Of a stretch of 64,000 bases of DNA, positions 27,376-40,055 are shown in pieces (position 1 is the first letter of the stretch; every line of letters starts with the position of its first letter). The notes under the pieces were generated by a model. That model made no database searches and was not told where the DNA came from. It worked only from the letters and a program-made list of their open reading frames with translations. The stretch is from Cyanoderma ruficeps (lineage: Eukaryota; Chordata; Aves; Passeriformes; Timaliidae). A program made the position numbers and the translations under genes. The stretch lies in contig VZDJ01006028.1 in assembly GCA_008694505.1 (NCBI GenBank), forward strand, positions 1,383,097 through 1,447,096, given 5' to 3'.

Positions 27376-28398
27376 TCACCTGTCGTTTTATTACTCTTGT
27401 CACTTACCTGAATGTGGTATTTGAATATGTCTTTAAAGTCAGTTTTTATCAACTACAGGTGTACATTTTTTTCTGACATGTTAGAAGACTCTTCAGTTGT
27501 TGATGCAATTAAAAGAGTTAGAGTAATTATTTATAATTGCAGAAGCTGTTCCTGTTCAAGAGTAAAATTGATGTAATTGTCAAAAGGACTGGAATATTTG
27601 TGTGTTCTGGATGCAGTAAACAAAAAATTTAATTAAACAGCTATTAGAAAAGCAAATACTAAAAACGGTGGAGTGACATATGTCTTCTATAAATAGGGAC
27701 TTAGTCAGGAGTTTTCTGTCTATTTTTTATTTTCTAATTCATAACATGACATACAGTGCATAATGAGGGAAAATAATAACTATACCCTTTAAGAAAAAAA
27801 TGCCTGTTCATAGGAGCTGTACAAGAAGTCCCCTACTGCTCAATTTCTGATGTCCTCCTGTTCTGAAACAAAAATACGTAACGTGCTCCCTTGCTTCTGC
27901 TCTGGAAACCTGTTGAATTTATCAGTTCATTCAGATCTATGTGCCGATTTGCAGTGCCTGGGTACGATATCACTACATAATAAAAACAGCTCTAGGTATG
28001 TAAAAGATGCTACAAGAGTGTCTTTCATAGGCATTCTTTCAAAGACATAGAAAGAGGGAACATGACATAAGAGAGGAATTTGTATCAGGCTAGAATGTGA
28101 CCAGTAATTAGGTAGAAATGAAGATGGTGAACAGTTCTCAGACTTACGCAGAATTTTTTATCTCGACTTCTGAAAATACTTTGTGAAGAGAGGATATTAT
28201 TTCCACTGTTGTGATTGAGATAAAGGCTTTCAGGTCTTAGTAGTCAGGCTTACTATGCCAAGAACAGATGTAATTGGAAATGTGAAATATAATTTTAATG
28301 TAATACAGGCTATTCCTTACAAGTACAGGATTTCTAAGTTTCTATCCCAGTGTCCAACACTACACCAGAAGCTATGCAGGTGACAGGATGGTTACACT
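27376..28398. other. Intronic sequence, no gene seen
   Basis: AT-rich DNA. Nothing recognisable. Confidence 0.55.
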
Positions 28399-28640
28399 CC
28401 AAGAGTTGCTCTCAACAGGTCAATGGCCAAATGGAGACCAGTGGTGAGTGATATTTCTCAGGGGTCAGTGGTGGGACTGGCACTGTTTAACATCTTTGTT
28501 GGTGACAGTACTGTGGAACCAAGTGCACCTCAGCAAGTTTGCTGGTGACAACAACATGTGTGTTGCAGTTGACACACTGGAGGGAAGGCATGACATCCAG
28601 AGGGACCTTGGCAGGCTTGAGAGGTAGAGCTATGCAGATG
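28399..28640 (+). mobile_element. CR1 LINE, internal reverse-transcriptase fragment
   Basis: This follows the CR1 ORF2 reverse-transcriptase region in sense orientation. A stretch reading QGSV.G.ALFNIFVGD (28458-28507) is followed, after a frameshift, by the active-site box, here FAGD in place of FADD (28538-28550). Substitutions and frame breaks make it non-functional. The match stops near 28640 without the CR1 3' UTR or terminal repeats, so both ends are missing. Confidence 0.75.
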
Positions 28641-31600
28641 TTTTTAGGAAAATAGCAATCATCCCTGTCTGTCCTGGGGCTAAGATGGAGGTGGCCTTAT
28701 ACTCAAGGGTTAAACTATTTTTTATGATAATGAGGTCATCCCATTCTGTGTCATCCTGTATAAATACATCAGCTTTCTCCATTTCCATCAATTTTGGAGC
28801 TGCAACATTCTGGTTTAGAGATGCAGTATTTGTCATTCGGTTGTGGAAATAGTTCCTGCAGTGTGCTAGTATTTGCATTTTGTATGTAAGAAGTGGATTA
28901 TGTGTCTGATAAAAAAGAGATGCCCTACTGAGATCAAAAACCAGAGAATATCAATGAGATTCCATGTTTCATTTTTATATAATGCAGAGTAGTCTTATCA
29001 AGCAAGTGTAATAGAGAAATAAATGCAGTTTTTTAGTGAGTAAATTATTTCTTTTTATTCTCATCTTTTTATTTATGACAATGATTGAATTTAATCAGAA
29101 TGAAGCAGAACTTACTTTAATTTTTTCGTAGCATGCTGTGTTTCAAAGGCTAAAATTTATCAAGATTGTTCCCATTAACTAGCTGTCACAGATCACAGGA
29201 ACAATGCTTTACTCTGACCTCATGTAACTTATGTGTACAAATCTCTATGATCAAAGAAAGAAAAAAGAACTTTTAATCAAAAGTCAACACAAAGAACTAA
29301 TGACTCAGAATATGTTATTTAGATACCATGATCAGCAGAAGATGGAAAATATCTCTGTGTTACTACTGTTTTCTCTTCAGTTCTCCCCAAGTTTTTTTCC
29401 ATCAAAATGATGTTGATATTTTACAAATACTTTTTGATTTATTGCTTCAAAAATTATAGTATTTGGTTAAAAATACAGAACCTTTTATATGAGATCAGTC
29501 TCCAAGGGCTGTATGGAGCTTGCAAACACAGAAGTGATACCAATTTACAAAAATTAGCCTGCTATTTAGAATATCATCTTGTGTTAATAACTTCATAAAT
29601 CTTTTGTCTGACTCCAGAGCCAAACCAGAGATTTTGAAACTTTCAGCAGGTTCTCATTTTATTTCCAAGCCTTTTCCTCCCTAAAAATTCCTATTGAACA
29701 TTTTAGTAAAACGTACCTGTACACCAATTCTACTAGTCGAATGTCTAAAAATAATTTTATTTCTTTTTCATTACTAGATTTTTTCCCTTTATTTCACACT
29801 GTTGTTACCACAGGTCTCCTGCATGCTGTCTGGAGCCCTTTTACACTCCTACTAAAAACATTTATGGCATCTGAGTAGCTGATATAGATAGACTTCAGAA
29901 CCTTGGTGTAATTAAAGTTCACAAGTACTTTTATGTCCTGAGTAAGACACTGCATTTTTTTAAAACTTAAATTTTGCTTAATAATACAAGTCCTAGACAG
30001 AGCATTGACAGGGAAAATGTATGCGAATATATCTTTGTGGAAGGATTTCTTCAGTAGCATGTACCATACATATACACAAGTGTGTGTTCAGATTTTGTTA
30101 TTGGTGTCACAGGTAAGAATTACAAATCTGCCACGTTATTTTTGCTTTTTCTTCCATTTTCCAAAAAATAATCACTGTTTACTGTAGAAGCATGAGAATG
30201 CCAAGTACTTCAGATCCTGCAATATTTCTATTTTCTTATTTCAAAGTTTCCTTTGCATATTTAAATGTTCTATTAAACACAGCATTATGTAACTGTCTTT
30301 TCTATATCATTGTATTTCCAAGCATACTGATGCTCAAATAATAGACTGGCTACTGCTCTAGGACTTTTATATGCATATAATAAAAAAGAATTCATTAACT
30401 GTGTCTATTTACAACATCCTAAGAGACAAAATGGAAATTACAATATACAGGTGAAAACTTGAGAGAACACAGGATATGGAAATAAAAAACTACCAAGGTT
30501 TCTTGTACTCTTTATGTATGAAGGAAATGTAGTTCCAAGTTGGGTGTTTTTCAGCTGTGCCTTTCTGCTTCATGAACCTTATGAGTTCCTGAGCAAGCTT
30601 GTAGATGGAGCATATCAGGTTACACATCCTTAGCATGTTTTTGCATACGGAACTTCTCATAGCACAAAATAAGCTATGGAGAAATAGTTCACAGCTTTTC
30701 CTTCCCTATACTCCACCAATTTCTTTGAAAAAAATATTTAGGGGAGGATTAGACCCTATGATTGCCTGACTTTGAGGATATTTTCTCTGTCATGACTCTA
30801 ATATTGTAGATACCCTTTACAAATGGAGTCTTCTGTTTCTACTTAGCATTATCACCTTTTTGTCACAAAAATAGAAATGCGAGCAAAATGGTTTATTATA
30901 ATATACACAAAGTAGGTAAGAAAAATGATGATGGTTTTAAAAGTGAATCAGGGAAATTAATTATGCTTTCTCTTAATATTCTGAAAAATGGCAGGTAAAA
31001 ATCCAGTTCTCTCAAGTTCTCTGGTTAATTTCATGGGACAGGATCCTTTCGGTATTGTCCCTTCCAAAGTAATAATTTTCCGTAATATGTGGGTCATTCT
31101 TTATCCATTTATATGGCAAAATCTTCGGGGCTTTTAATCCTTTTGGTATTTCAAATAGTGTCAGTGTAGTTGATGTTGGACAGCCTTATAGTCCTTATAA
31201 TTTTGTAAAGAAATGTGATGTAACACTCATGCCAAATAACGGCCATGGTTGATTTTAAGTAAACATTAGTGTTTTTCTTCAATTAGAGGTCTTATAACTG
31301 ATGACCACGCAGTATCAGAAAAAATTTACAAACAAATAACTGTTTATTCTGGCACAATGCTAGAACTAAAAGTCTTTATCCTAATCAATTGTTAGCAAAT
31401 TCAATTCAGCTTGCAAGTAAAATAAGACTAGATCAACCTTTTTGTTTGCTAACAGTTGTCTTCCCTTGATCAGTTTTTTTTAGCATATTTCTTCTTATCA
31501 ATTCTGCTTCCTTATTTACATATGTCACAGTAATAAAGCTAGTAAACACTGTTCTCAAAAAATAAAGTTACGAACAGTAAACAAGTACCTTCTACCTTCC

Positions 31601-33180
31601 TGTCAACTAGTTCTTTATCATGATCAATGAGCTACCAAATGTCTCTTACCAGAATTTTATTTTAGACACCTTCTTGATGTTTTTGTGCTAGAGACCACTC
31701 ATCAGCCAATAATGCTATAAGATAAAGTACTAATAGAATTTATGCAATTAAAGTAAATAGAAATAAATTATATGTGCTTCCTTTTTGATTGTTTATTTAT
31801 TGGTTAAAAAGTATTAATAGTGAATCATATTCTGTATATTATTGAAAAAGAAAGATATCCAATAGGAATGATGGGGGGGGGGTTATATATCATGAGACAC
31901 ATTTTAACAATGAATCCTCTCAGGCAGTTACATCTTTGGGAAAACTTCATCACTCTCCCAGTCTCAATTAAAAAAATGGGTTATCAGTGCATGGTCAAAA
32001 TCACTTATTATTTCAAGGTGTGGTCTAATGTTTGAGATTGCTGATCTAAAGTATTATTTCACACAATAAATTTTTTTCAATCTTTTATCAAACCTCTTGA
32101 TAATAGGGTTTATTTACACAATGAACATCTGCCTTCATGACACATATATGAGACTAAAACCCATGCTGTGAGTTTGGGTATAAAATGCACATCTCAAATG
32201 ATGGTATTGATCTGTATTCTGCACACGAACCTTTATGCACACAACCACAGTCGAAAATGATTTAAAACCCTGGTTTATTTAGCTCAGTTCAAACAACCTG
32301 TTAAGTAACTCAAGAGTTAATTCTGTATTTTCACCTGAAAAATTGTACTGCCTCTTTCCTTTATAATGATAGATACCTGAAGTTATCAAAAAGGACAAAA
32401 CACATTATCATGGGTACAACAGAACTGGCATGTCATTAAACTGCTTCTCATCAGCTAATTTGGGAACTGATTGAATAAATACTGCAGAAATCTTTTCAAC
32501 CTCAAAGGAAGGAACGTTAATTCTACAGCTCCTGTTGATGGGCTCACATCTAATTGGAATAGGCAATAATGATCAGGTGTACTGTTTTATAGAGCTTACT
32601 GAGATAATAAGTAGCTTTTATATTGTCATTTTCAAGCCATGCCAATCTCTCTTTCTGCAGTAATTTCTTATCTGTATCAGTATGCAGATGTGTTGGCTGG
32701 TGAGGTCCTATACAGTTGGTTGTAGGTTCTTTGTGTTAATATTTTCACACTAGGGTAGCACATTTTTATCTGTGCTTGAGGTTGCATTGTTCTTTCTTTC
32801 AGGGGTTTTCTTTCTTCAGATATTAATTGATACTGAAGTTGCACCTTTTAGATTGATATTACACATTTGAGGACTGTCATCAAAGTCAGTGTCAGTTCAG
32901 AGTAGGCTGTATTATAAATATATATAGGCTGAATTATAAATACATAAAAATTAAACAAATAAGTATAAATTGGGAAATTGATAAACACCGGTAATTTTTA
33001 AAATTTGAGGGTAAAAAGAAAATTGCTTGCTGTATTTTATTCTAAATAAGGGAGTAAAATAATACCAAAAAATCTTCCTCAAAACTTATATGTAAGCAAT
33101 TACTTTAAGGGAAATGTATCAGTTTTCTAACTGAAAAAGTAACTAGTTTTGTTTAGAGATGTCAGAGTTTTCTTTTAAAA
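28641..33180. other. Intronic sequence, no gene seen
   Basis: About 4.5 kb, AT-rich, with a G10 run at 31873-31882. I see no exon, RNA gene or classified transposon. Confidence 0.55.
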
Positions 33181-33229
33181 ATTATCATTATTATTATTGA
33201 TAATGATGATAATAATAATGATGATGATG

Positions 33230-33268
<39 letters not shown>

Positions 33269-33270
33269 TT
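33181..33270. repeat. Compound (ATT)/(AAT)/(GAT) triplet microsatellite
   Basis: ATT/TTA triplets switch at about 33200 to GAT and AAT triplets, ending in about twelve AAT repeats. The left ATT side is complementary to the right AAT side, so the tract can fold back on itself. Confidence 0.9.
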
Positions 33271-35922
33271 TCCCATGAAGGATAATAAAATATGTACATT
33301 TTTTTAAATTTCTAAAGGTCCACATGGCTATAGACTCTTTCTACATTTCATATTAAACAAATAATAAAGATTCTCATAACAGGAAATTTTTTCCATAGCA
33401 TTTTTAACACTTTGATGGCCCAGACCAATATGCAAAAAACATTAAATTTTCTTACTAATGTGAAGTATTTTTATTTAGAGTGGACTACAACTGCACATTG
33501 AAAGCAACTCTTTTAGAGCATGTTTCAAACAGTCCATCTTTCAGTAGATCTATAATAATTATTCATTTGGTGATATTTTCTCTGAAATTATGATTGAATG
33601 TCAGATTTATCTCAAAAAGAGGATGCTTCTCAGGTCTTTTGAGACGTGATGTAAAGAATGCCCTTGCATATTTACACAACATATCCGATGATAAGAGAGA
33701 CCTAAACTCCATGCTTTCACAACTGCACCTGCACCAAGTCAAAAAATTGCTTTCTAGAAAAATATGTTAAAAGCAAAGGAGTCAGGAGTGGAACTTAATC
33801 TTCCATGGTAGGTAAGACTATTCTGACTCATTTTCTTCTTAGTATTATTTTTCTTATACCTGTTGGTGGAAGTGTAAGACACCTGCTTTCTGAAGTGGGA
33901 CACAAAGGCATTGCAGAGGGTCCTCCCTGTGTTAGAAGTGCCTAAAGCACCAGACACTGAACAAGAGGACTGCATGAATGAATTGAGGTTCCTGGACCCT
34001 AGGCTAATATAGAAAGGAATTGTCTATTAACCTTTTTTTTTTTCNTTTTTTTTTTTTGAGGGCATGGAGAGATGAGAAAAATCAACTTTTTATCATGAAT
34101 TAGATAGCTTTCTAAAATGTGCAGTATTTAGTGTCCTCAAGGAGTATTGAGAAAAGAGGATCATGTTTCTGAACTCAGAAATCTCTGTGACTTTTAAGTC
34201 AGATGCTGATGGACTTAGGTACTGCATACTTGTAGTTCCAAAAAAGAGTATCCAGGATTCCACTACAACTGAGTATCAAACATACACATGTGACAGTTTA
34301 ATCTGCATTTGGCATTTCAGTCTCAGGTGTGATTCATCACAGATGTTCTTTCTCCTTGGCTGCAAACATAGAGCACTTCTTCCCCTCTGCAATTGTCTAC
34401 TACAGGAAAATGGTCTCTGTAACTTTGACTAGAAAATATAAGTTTTGGAGCAAGAAGCACAACCACACAAAACCACAGATTTCCATTTAAGAATATAACT
34501 TATTCTTTTTAAAACTACTTCCTATATAACTGCATCTGATTTGGGCAGTGGTAGAACAGTCAGTATGAAGCTACTGAAAGTGCCATTTTGATAAGAAAAG
34601 TATATCTAATTGTTTTCCCTTAGGTTTTGAACATCTTATGCTGCTAAATGCAAATTTCTCCTATAGAAATAATTGTAATTAAAGACAAATCAAGTTTTAT
34701 TATATTTTTTATTACCTGCACCCCCCCTTTTCCCCCAGTATTCTGAGATAGTATTTGAAACCAAGCATTGTCCATCGATAGAAATACCAGTGTGTTGGCA
34801 TTTCAATGATCCTGGTATTGTTTTGTTATTTTCCTGAAATTGAATAGCTAAGCCCAGAAAAAAAAACCAACTATACACTGCAATGTGGAAGAACTCAAGG
34901 CAAACCAACACTACTGAACAAGAGAAGAAAAAAAAATCTCTTGGTTTACCTCAAAAGATTTGTAAAAGAATCTTTAGATGTTTCATTTTCTCTGAGAATT
35001 AAGGGTTCCATCTAGGCCTTCTTTCTATTAAGGAATGCAGGACCAGGTAGGAACACATGTATTATTAGTAGTATGTTGACAGCCTTTTTTATTTAAAATA
35101 CACATAAATAACAAATATTTACCCAATTCCAATGTTCTTTGAGCAAAGTGTTTAAATAAACTCAGGCAGTGACAAAATGGTGTGCATTATGCTACTGTGG
35201 GCTACATTCATGTCTTAAATTATTTTCTCCTGAGGACAGCTATAACTTCTGCAGAAAAGTCAATTCAAAAACACATCTTGAATTTTGGTATTTCAGAACA
35301 TGCTCAAATCACAAGGGAACAGAATTGCATGCCATATTTCAAAACTTATGGGAGCCTGATAGTTAAAAATTAGTAGAACTTTTTTTTTTCTTTATGATGA
35401 CTTGAAAAATCAGGGATTGCTTCTACTTCCTTAGCTGTTAAAAAAAAAAAAAATTGGGGAGGAAAAGTACCACTTACAGCATCCAACCAGGAATGTGTAG
35501 ATTTTTTACATTAAAAGGAAATGGACTCTTTGTAGAGGCTGCTACGAAAGTCTCTCAACATTTTTTGCATTACTTTTTAAATAAAGAAATTGCAATCAGT
35601 TCCACTTTATTAAAATTGAAAGTTTACATCTAATTACTTTGACATATTAGAAAGTGAAATAAATGAGTAGCTATGTATAACTAGAGATACTCTCTCTGAG
35701 TAAGTTTATTTATAAATAGGTTTAAGCATTCTCTAATTATTTAAAAATAGAAATAATTTTTTTTCCTGTTGCTTCCCAGGGTATGAGAGTAATAGTTGAT
35801 TAGTCTACAGGTTAGCTGCACAAATTCTTCAGGGTAGAATTTGGCAAGAGATTAAAGCACTTGAACTCAAATGTCTGTATGTTAATGCCTACATGTGGAA
35901 GATGCCTAAACTTCCCTTAGGT

Positions 35923-35974
35923 ATGTCAGGCAATACTCTAAATCAGGCAATACAATGTCAGGCAATGCTCTAAA
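35923..35974. repeat. Short direct repeat, 32-bp period
   Basis: ATGTCAGGCAATRCTCTAAA occurs at 35923 and 35955, with a third TCAGGCAATAC between them. Confidence 0.8.
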
Positions 35975-36773
35975 ATGAGCCTAGAAATCCATTTAGCTCA
36001 TCAACAGCCCAGTAGCAGTACAATTCACTTGCTTAAGCATATCCTGGGGTATCTGAGAAAGGAATTGTCAGATATGGCAAAAGACCTGTCGAAAGTCACT
36101 CACTTTTGCTGCATGAAGTGAATTAACTGAGTGAAGTAGCTATGTTGCCTGCATACACATGTGATTCAGGTGCCTTGGTCTCCTCCTGAACTTCCAGGTA
36201 TTGCGGCTGAATTCAGCATTTCAGTTGCTTCAATGTAAGTGCTCAAAGTCATGTGAGATGTCTTAGGGTTTACGAACAACTCCAAAGAATGCTTGGCAGA
36301 CCTGACTCATAAAAGCTACAGAAAATATTTCCCCTCTGCAATGAGAGGTAAACTGTTTTAAGATGTACAAATGTCACTATATTCTTGTATTTAATCAAAT
36401 CAAGAACGGAGTCCTTGGCTTCAATCTAGCTCCCTGCTGGTAGGCATCAAGTGTAGGAATCAAGGCATCACTGGATCAGCAGATAGATTGGATGCTGGAT
36501 GGGATATCTGAAATGACTCTGTGCACCCAGGTATGGCCGACCAAATCATAACCTACATGTCCCTAAAAGCTCCCAAATTAAATATCTGGGTACATTGGTT
36601 CCTTGGCCAAAATTTTCTTGCTCAGGGATATAGAAGGACCAAAATTACTCTCAAAATATGTAGCAACAAAACCACTTTCCCTCGCTGTTTTCTCTACAAA
36701 TACACTTAAAGAAGGAAAAAAGAAGAACAAACATTAGAGCATAAACATAAGGATGACAAGGTATTGATTCATG

Positions 36774-36865
36774 TGAGTCTTGCCATAAAGAAATCTATTC
36801 CCCAGAATTTTTCATAATATGAGTCTTGCCATAAAAGGACCTTTTCTGCAGAATTTTTCGTATCA
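36774..36865. repeat. 46-bp tandem duplication
   Basis: TGAGTCTTGCCATAAA at 36774 recurs at 36820, and CAGAATTTTTC at 36803 recurs at 36849, both 46 bases apart. ATGACAAGGTATTG also flanks the array at 36753 and 36868. Confidence 0.85.
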
Positions 36866-38370
36866 ACATGACAAGGTATTGGTCTAGACTTAGATGATAA
36901 TAAAATTGAATGAAGATTAATGGTAAAGGAAGTATATCCTAGACTGTATTTCAGATGAAATACAATATCCCTAGTGACTATTGAAGGAAGGTGAAATTTG
37001 TAAGAACAACATTGCTTGCACTGTTAGAGCTAGCAGAAAAAAGCCAGAATGTAAGTGTCAACTAATGAATTCCTCCCAGAACAGAATATTGATATTTAGG
37101 GATAACAGAAAGACAACCAATGAAGTTTTTTTCCCTTTTCCAAAACTCTAAAGTGGAATAAAAATGAGCTGAAAATAGCAAAAATCTGTGTTTTGTTTGA
37201 CTAAAAAAAATTGATCAATTTGCATTATTTGGTTTCTTTCTGAAGCGTAAGGGAAGAATAGCTGCAGTTATTTGCTGACAGAAGCATTCCTCAATTCAAA
37301 AGTAGGCAAATAAGTATTCTTTGATTCACTGACAATTTTTCCTACACAGATCTATCATGTTTGTCCTCAGTTTCTTTAAGCATTTCACTCTTGTGAAATT
37401 AAAACCCCTAGGGAAATCTAAGACTGACAAAGCGGTACTGTCTCTCTCCTCAATTTCTCCTCCTGGATTTAAATAAACACTATGCAATCAAAATAAAAGA
37501 AGGTTGTTCAATAAATGTGGAATGGCTTATGCATTTTTTAATGTTTCATATCTCAGTGGCTGCCATGGTGGCTCGATTAATTGCTTCCATTTTTATATAT
37601 AAATAATGTTTGTCAGCAGCTTGAAATTATCTGATGTCACTTTCCAAAGACCAACAAATAGATGGATTCAGCAACACATCTTGTACTGAAATCATTAGCT
37701 TTGGTTACATCTTTTCCACTATCTTTCTAGAAGCAATAGTTGATTGATTAATAAAAATATTGATTAGCTCCATCTAGTCATCCATGAATCAAAATACTTA
37801 ATTTAAAAAATATACTATCATTAATACCTGATTTCAAAGCTGATATATCACAATAAGTTTGGGAAGAGTAGTTAACCACCAGTGAGTAGTTAACAAACCA
37901 GTGAGATTTTGATGTGGACAGTGGAAACCTTTTCAGAATTGAATAACTTGAAAATTTTCAGATTATGTATTTTTCAATTTATCATCTTCTGGTGAATAGT
38001 AGAAAAGGTACTCTAAGAATTCAAATGGCTATATATTATCAGACTTGAGTTTCATCTATAAGCACTCTTTTTTCAGTCCTTGCACTTAGCTGTGTGCAAA
38101 GCCCTTGTATATTCTACAAGTATTCTAGTTAAACTCAAAGCATATCCCTCACAGTGGCATTTAGGGCATGGTTGTCCTTATTTCTGAGTTCCTGAAGAAC
38201 TGTGTTACATTACATCCTAAGTTCTTAAGGGGCTGCCTGTTTGATGCAGTCTGTTACCTGAGGTAATCTGCTCATTTGAGTACTACAGCTTTTCAAATAC
38301 AGCCTTCCTGCCATGTGGTTTAAGCAGATTACAAATCCCTGGATTTACCATGATAGTGGAGGAAACACAT

Positions 38371-38790
38371 TTTTTTGGTTTGTTTGTTTGTTTGTTAGTA
38401 CAAAATACAGTTGGGTTACAAAAAACCAGCTGAATAAAAAATAAACAACCTTCTATGCAGATGTATGCAAGCGTAGACTGGACGGCAGCCCTTCAGGATA
38501 GCCCTGCTCCTGTGTGGGAAACTGCCCCAGCATCTGGAGTGCTGCCTTCCACAGTGTCCCTGGGGCTGTTTCTCACAGTTTCCTCCCTCACTCTGCCCTG
38601 CAGCATTTTATCCTTCCTCACACACGCTGTCCCCACTGTGCCCCTGCCCTGGCCTTGGCACAATGGTGCCCTGCACTGGATCTGGCTGGAACCGGCTGTG
38701 TCTGGCTGGAACCAGCTGTGTCCGGCTGGGGCGGCACGTTAGACATGCTCTGGAATTGTGTCTCTTAATTTCTGGCATAGAACAGCTGCT
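38371..38790. repeat. GC-rich unclassified repeat, possibly ERV-derived
   Basis: A GTTT tetranucleotide run (38378-38396) is followed by a block rich in CTG and CCC, sharply different from the AT-rich neighbours. It includes a 20-bp minisatellite at 38681-38729. The layout recalls LTRs of songbird ERVs, but I cannot define ends, strand or family. Overlapping open frames on both strands are of no significance. Confidence 0.4.
38681..38729. repeat. 20-bp minisatellite, about 2.5 copies
   Basis: TCTGGCTGGAACCRGCTGTG at 38681 and 38701, then a partial third unit, TCCGGCTGG. Confidence 0.9.
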
Positions 38791-39014
38791 CATACAGACA
38801 TATTGTCACATAGTGAAAGAACAAGAAAAAACAGATTTACTACATATTAAAGGTACAGAATTTCTAAACTTTTTTTTCTCAGATGAAGCATGAGCCATTT
38901 GCTAATGTCAACAAAACATTTGATTTGATGAATTTACTGGGAGGCAAGTTACAAATCATTTCCAGGGCACTTTATGTCATATACAGCTTTCCATCTGTTC
39001 TTGCTTTAGTTCTG

Positions 39015-39480
39015 TGTTGTGGTCTAACCCCAGCCAGCAGCCAAGTCCCATGCATCTGCTTGCTCACTCCGACCAGCAAGATAAGGGAGAGAATCAGAAG
39101 GGTAAAAGATTAAAAACCTTATGGACTGAGATAAAGACAGTTTAATAGGGAAAGCAAAAGCTACACACACTAGCACAACACACCAAGGAATTGATTCACT
39201 GCTTCCCATGGGCAGGTAGGTGTTCAGCCATCTCCAGGACAGCAGGGCCCATCACACATAACGGTTACTTGGGAAGACAAGCGTCATCATGCCAAACATC
39301 TCCCACCTCCCCCTTTATCACATGGACTGTAATATCCCTCTGGTCAGTTTGGATCACCTGTCCTGGCTGTGTCTCCTCCCAGCCTCCCATGCACCACCAG
39401 CCTCCTTGCCAGTGTGGCAGTATGAAAAGCAGAAAAGGTCTTTGCCCTGTCTAGACCCTGCTCAGCAGTAACAAAAACAT
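39015..39480 (-). mobile_element. ERV LTR (antisense), 5' part missing
   Basis: On the + strand it starts TGTTGTGGTCTAACCCC, the reverse complement of the 3' terminus of a widespread avian ERVL-like LTR family. On the - strand an ATTAAA poly(A) signal followed by CTGTCTTTATCTCAG lies at 39127-39146, as in that family. A CCTGGCTGTGTCTCCTCCC segment (39360-39379) is also typical. The match stops at about 39480, roughly 100 bases short of the expected LTR 5' end, exactly where a CR1 3' end begins. Family assignment is from memory. Confidence 0.75.
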
Positions 39481-40055
39481 AGTCACAGAATCACAAAATC
39501 AGCTAGGTTGGAAAAGACCTTTGAGATCATCGGGTCCAACCTATGATCGAGTTCACCTTGTCAGCTGGACCATGGCACTGAGTGCCTCATACAGTCTCTT
39601 CTTAAATTCCTCTAGGGACAGTGACTCCACCACTTTCTTGGGCAGCCTATTCCACTGCCCAGTCAGTCTTTCTGTGAAGAACTTCTTCCTAATGTCCAAT
39701 CTAAATCCCCTGATACAGCTTAAGGCTGTTTCCTCTTTTCCTGGTGCTGGTTTCCTGAGAGAAGAGGCCAACCCCAACCTCAGGCCACAACCTCATCTCA
39801 GGCAGTTGTAGAGTGATAAGGTCTCCCCTGAGCCTCCTTTCCTCCATATTAAACACCCCAGGCTCCCTCGGCTGTTCCTCATGGGACTTGTGTTCTAGAC
39901 CCTTCACCAGCCTTGCTGCCCTTCCCTGGACATGCTCCAGCATATCTCAACATCCTCCCTAAACTGGGAGGCCCAGAACTGGACACAGGTATGGTCCTAA
40001 CCAGTGACAAGTACACCAGAAAAATCAATTCTCTAGCTCTGCTGGCCACAAAAAA
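39481..40055 (-). mobile_element. CR1 LINE, 5'-truncated 3' part (antisense)
   Basis: The longest and clearest CR1 in the window. The left edge has the terminal short repeats in reverse complement (TCACAGAATCACAAAATC). This is followed by GGTTGGAAAAGACCTTTGAG and the 3' UTR, then the end of ORF2 (GGACACAGG..., GCTGGCCAC near 40041-40049). About 575 bases remain of a roughly 4.5-kb element. Open frames here are CR1 relics: the - strand frame at 39553-39777 still resembles the C-terminus of the CR1 ORF2 protein. Confidence 0.88.

Larger units (their letters stand above)
33271..38370. other. Intronic sequence, no gene seen
   Basis: About 5 kb, AT-rich, with one N in a T run at 34045, a 32-bp-period duplication at 35923-35974, and a 46-bp tandem duplication at 36774-36865. 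No gene or classified transposon recognised. Confidence 0.55.

Noticed and set aside
39553..39943. Two - strand frames with protein-like text
   Set aside because: They are remnants of the CR1 ORF2 end and 3' region, without start or intact domain, so they are covered by the CR1 entry.
40010..40055. Possible remainder of the truncated LTR to the right of the CR1
   Set aside because: The text up to GCTGGCCAC fits further CR1 ORF2 sequence better, so the LTR remainder is not there.
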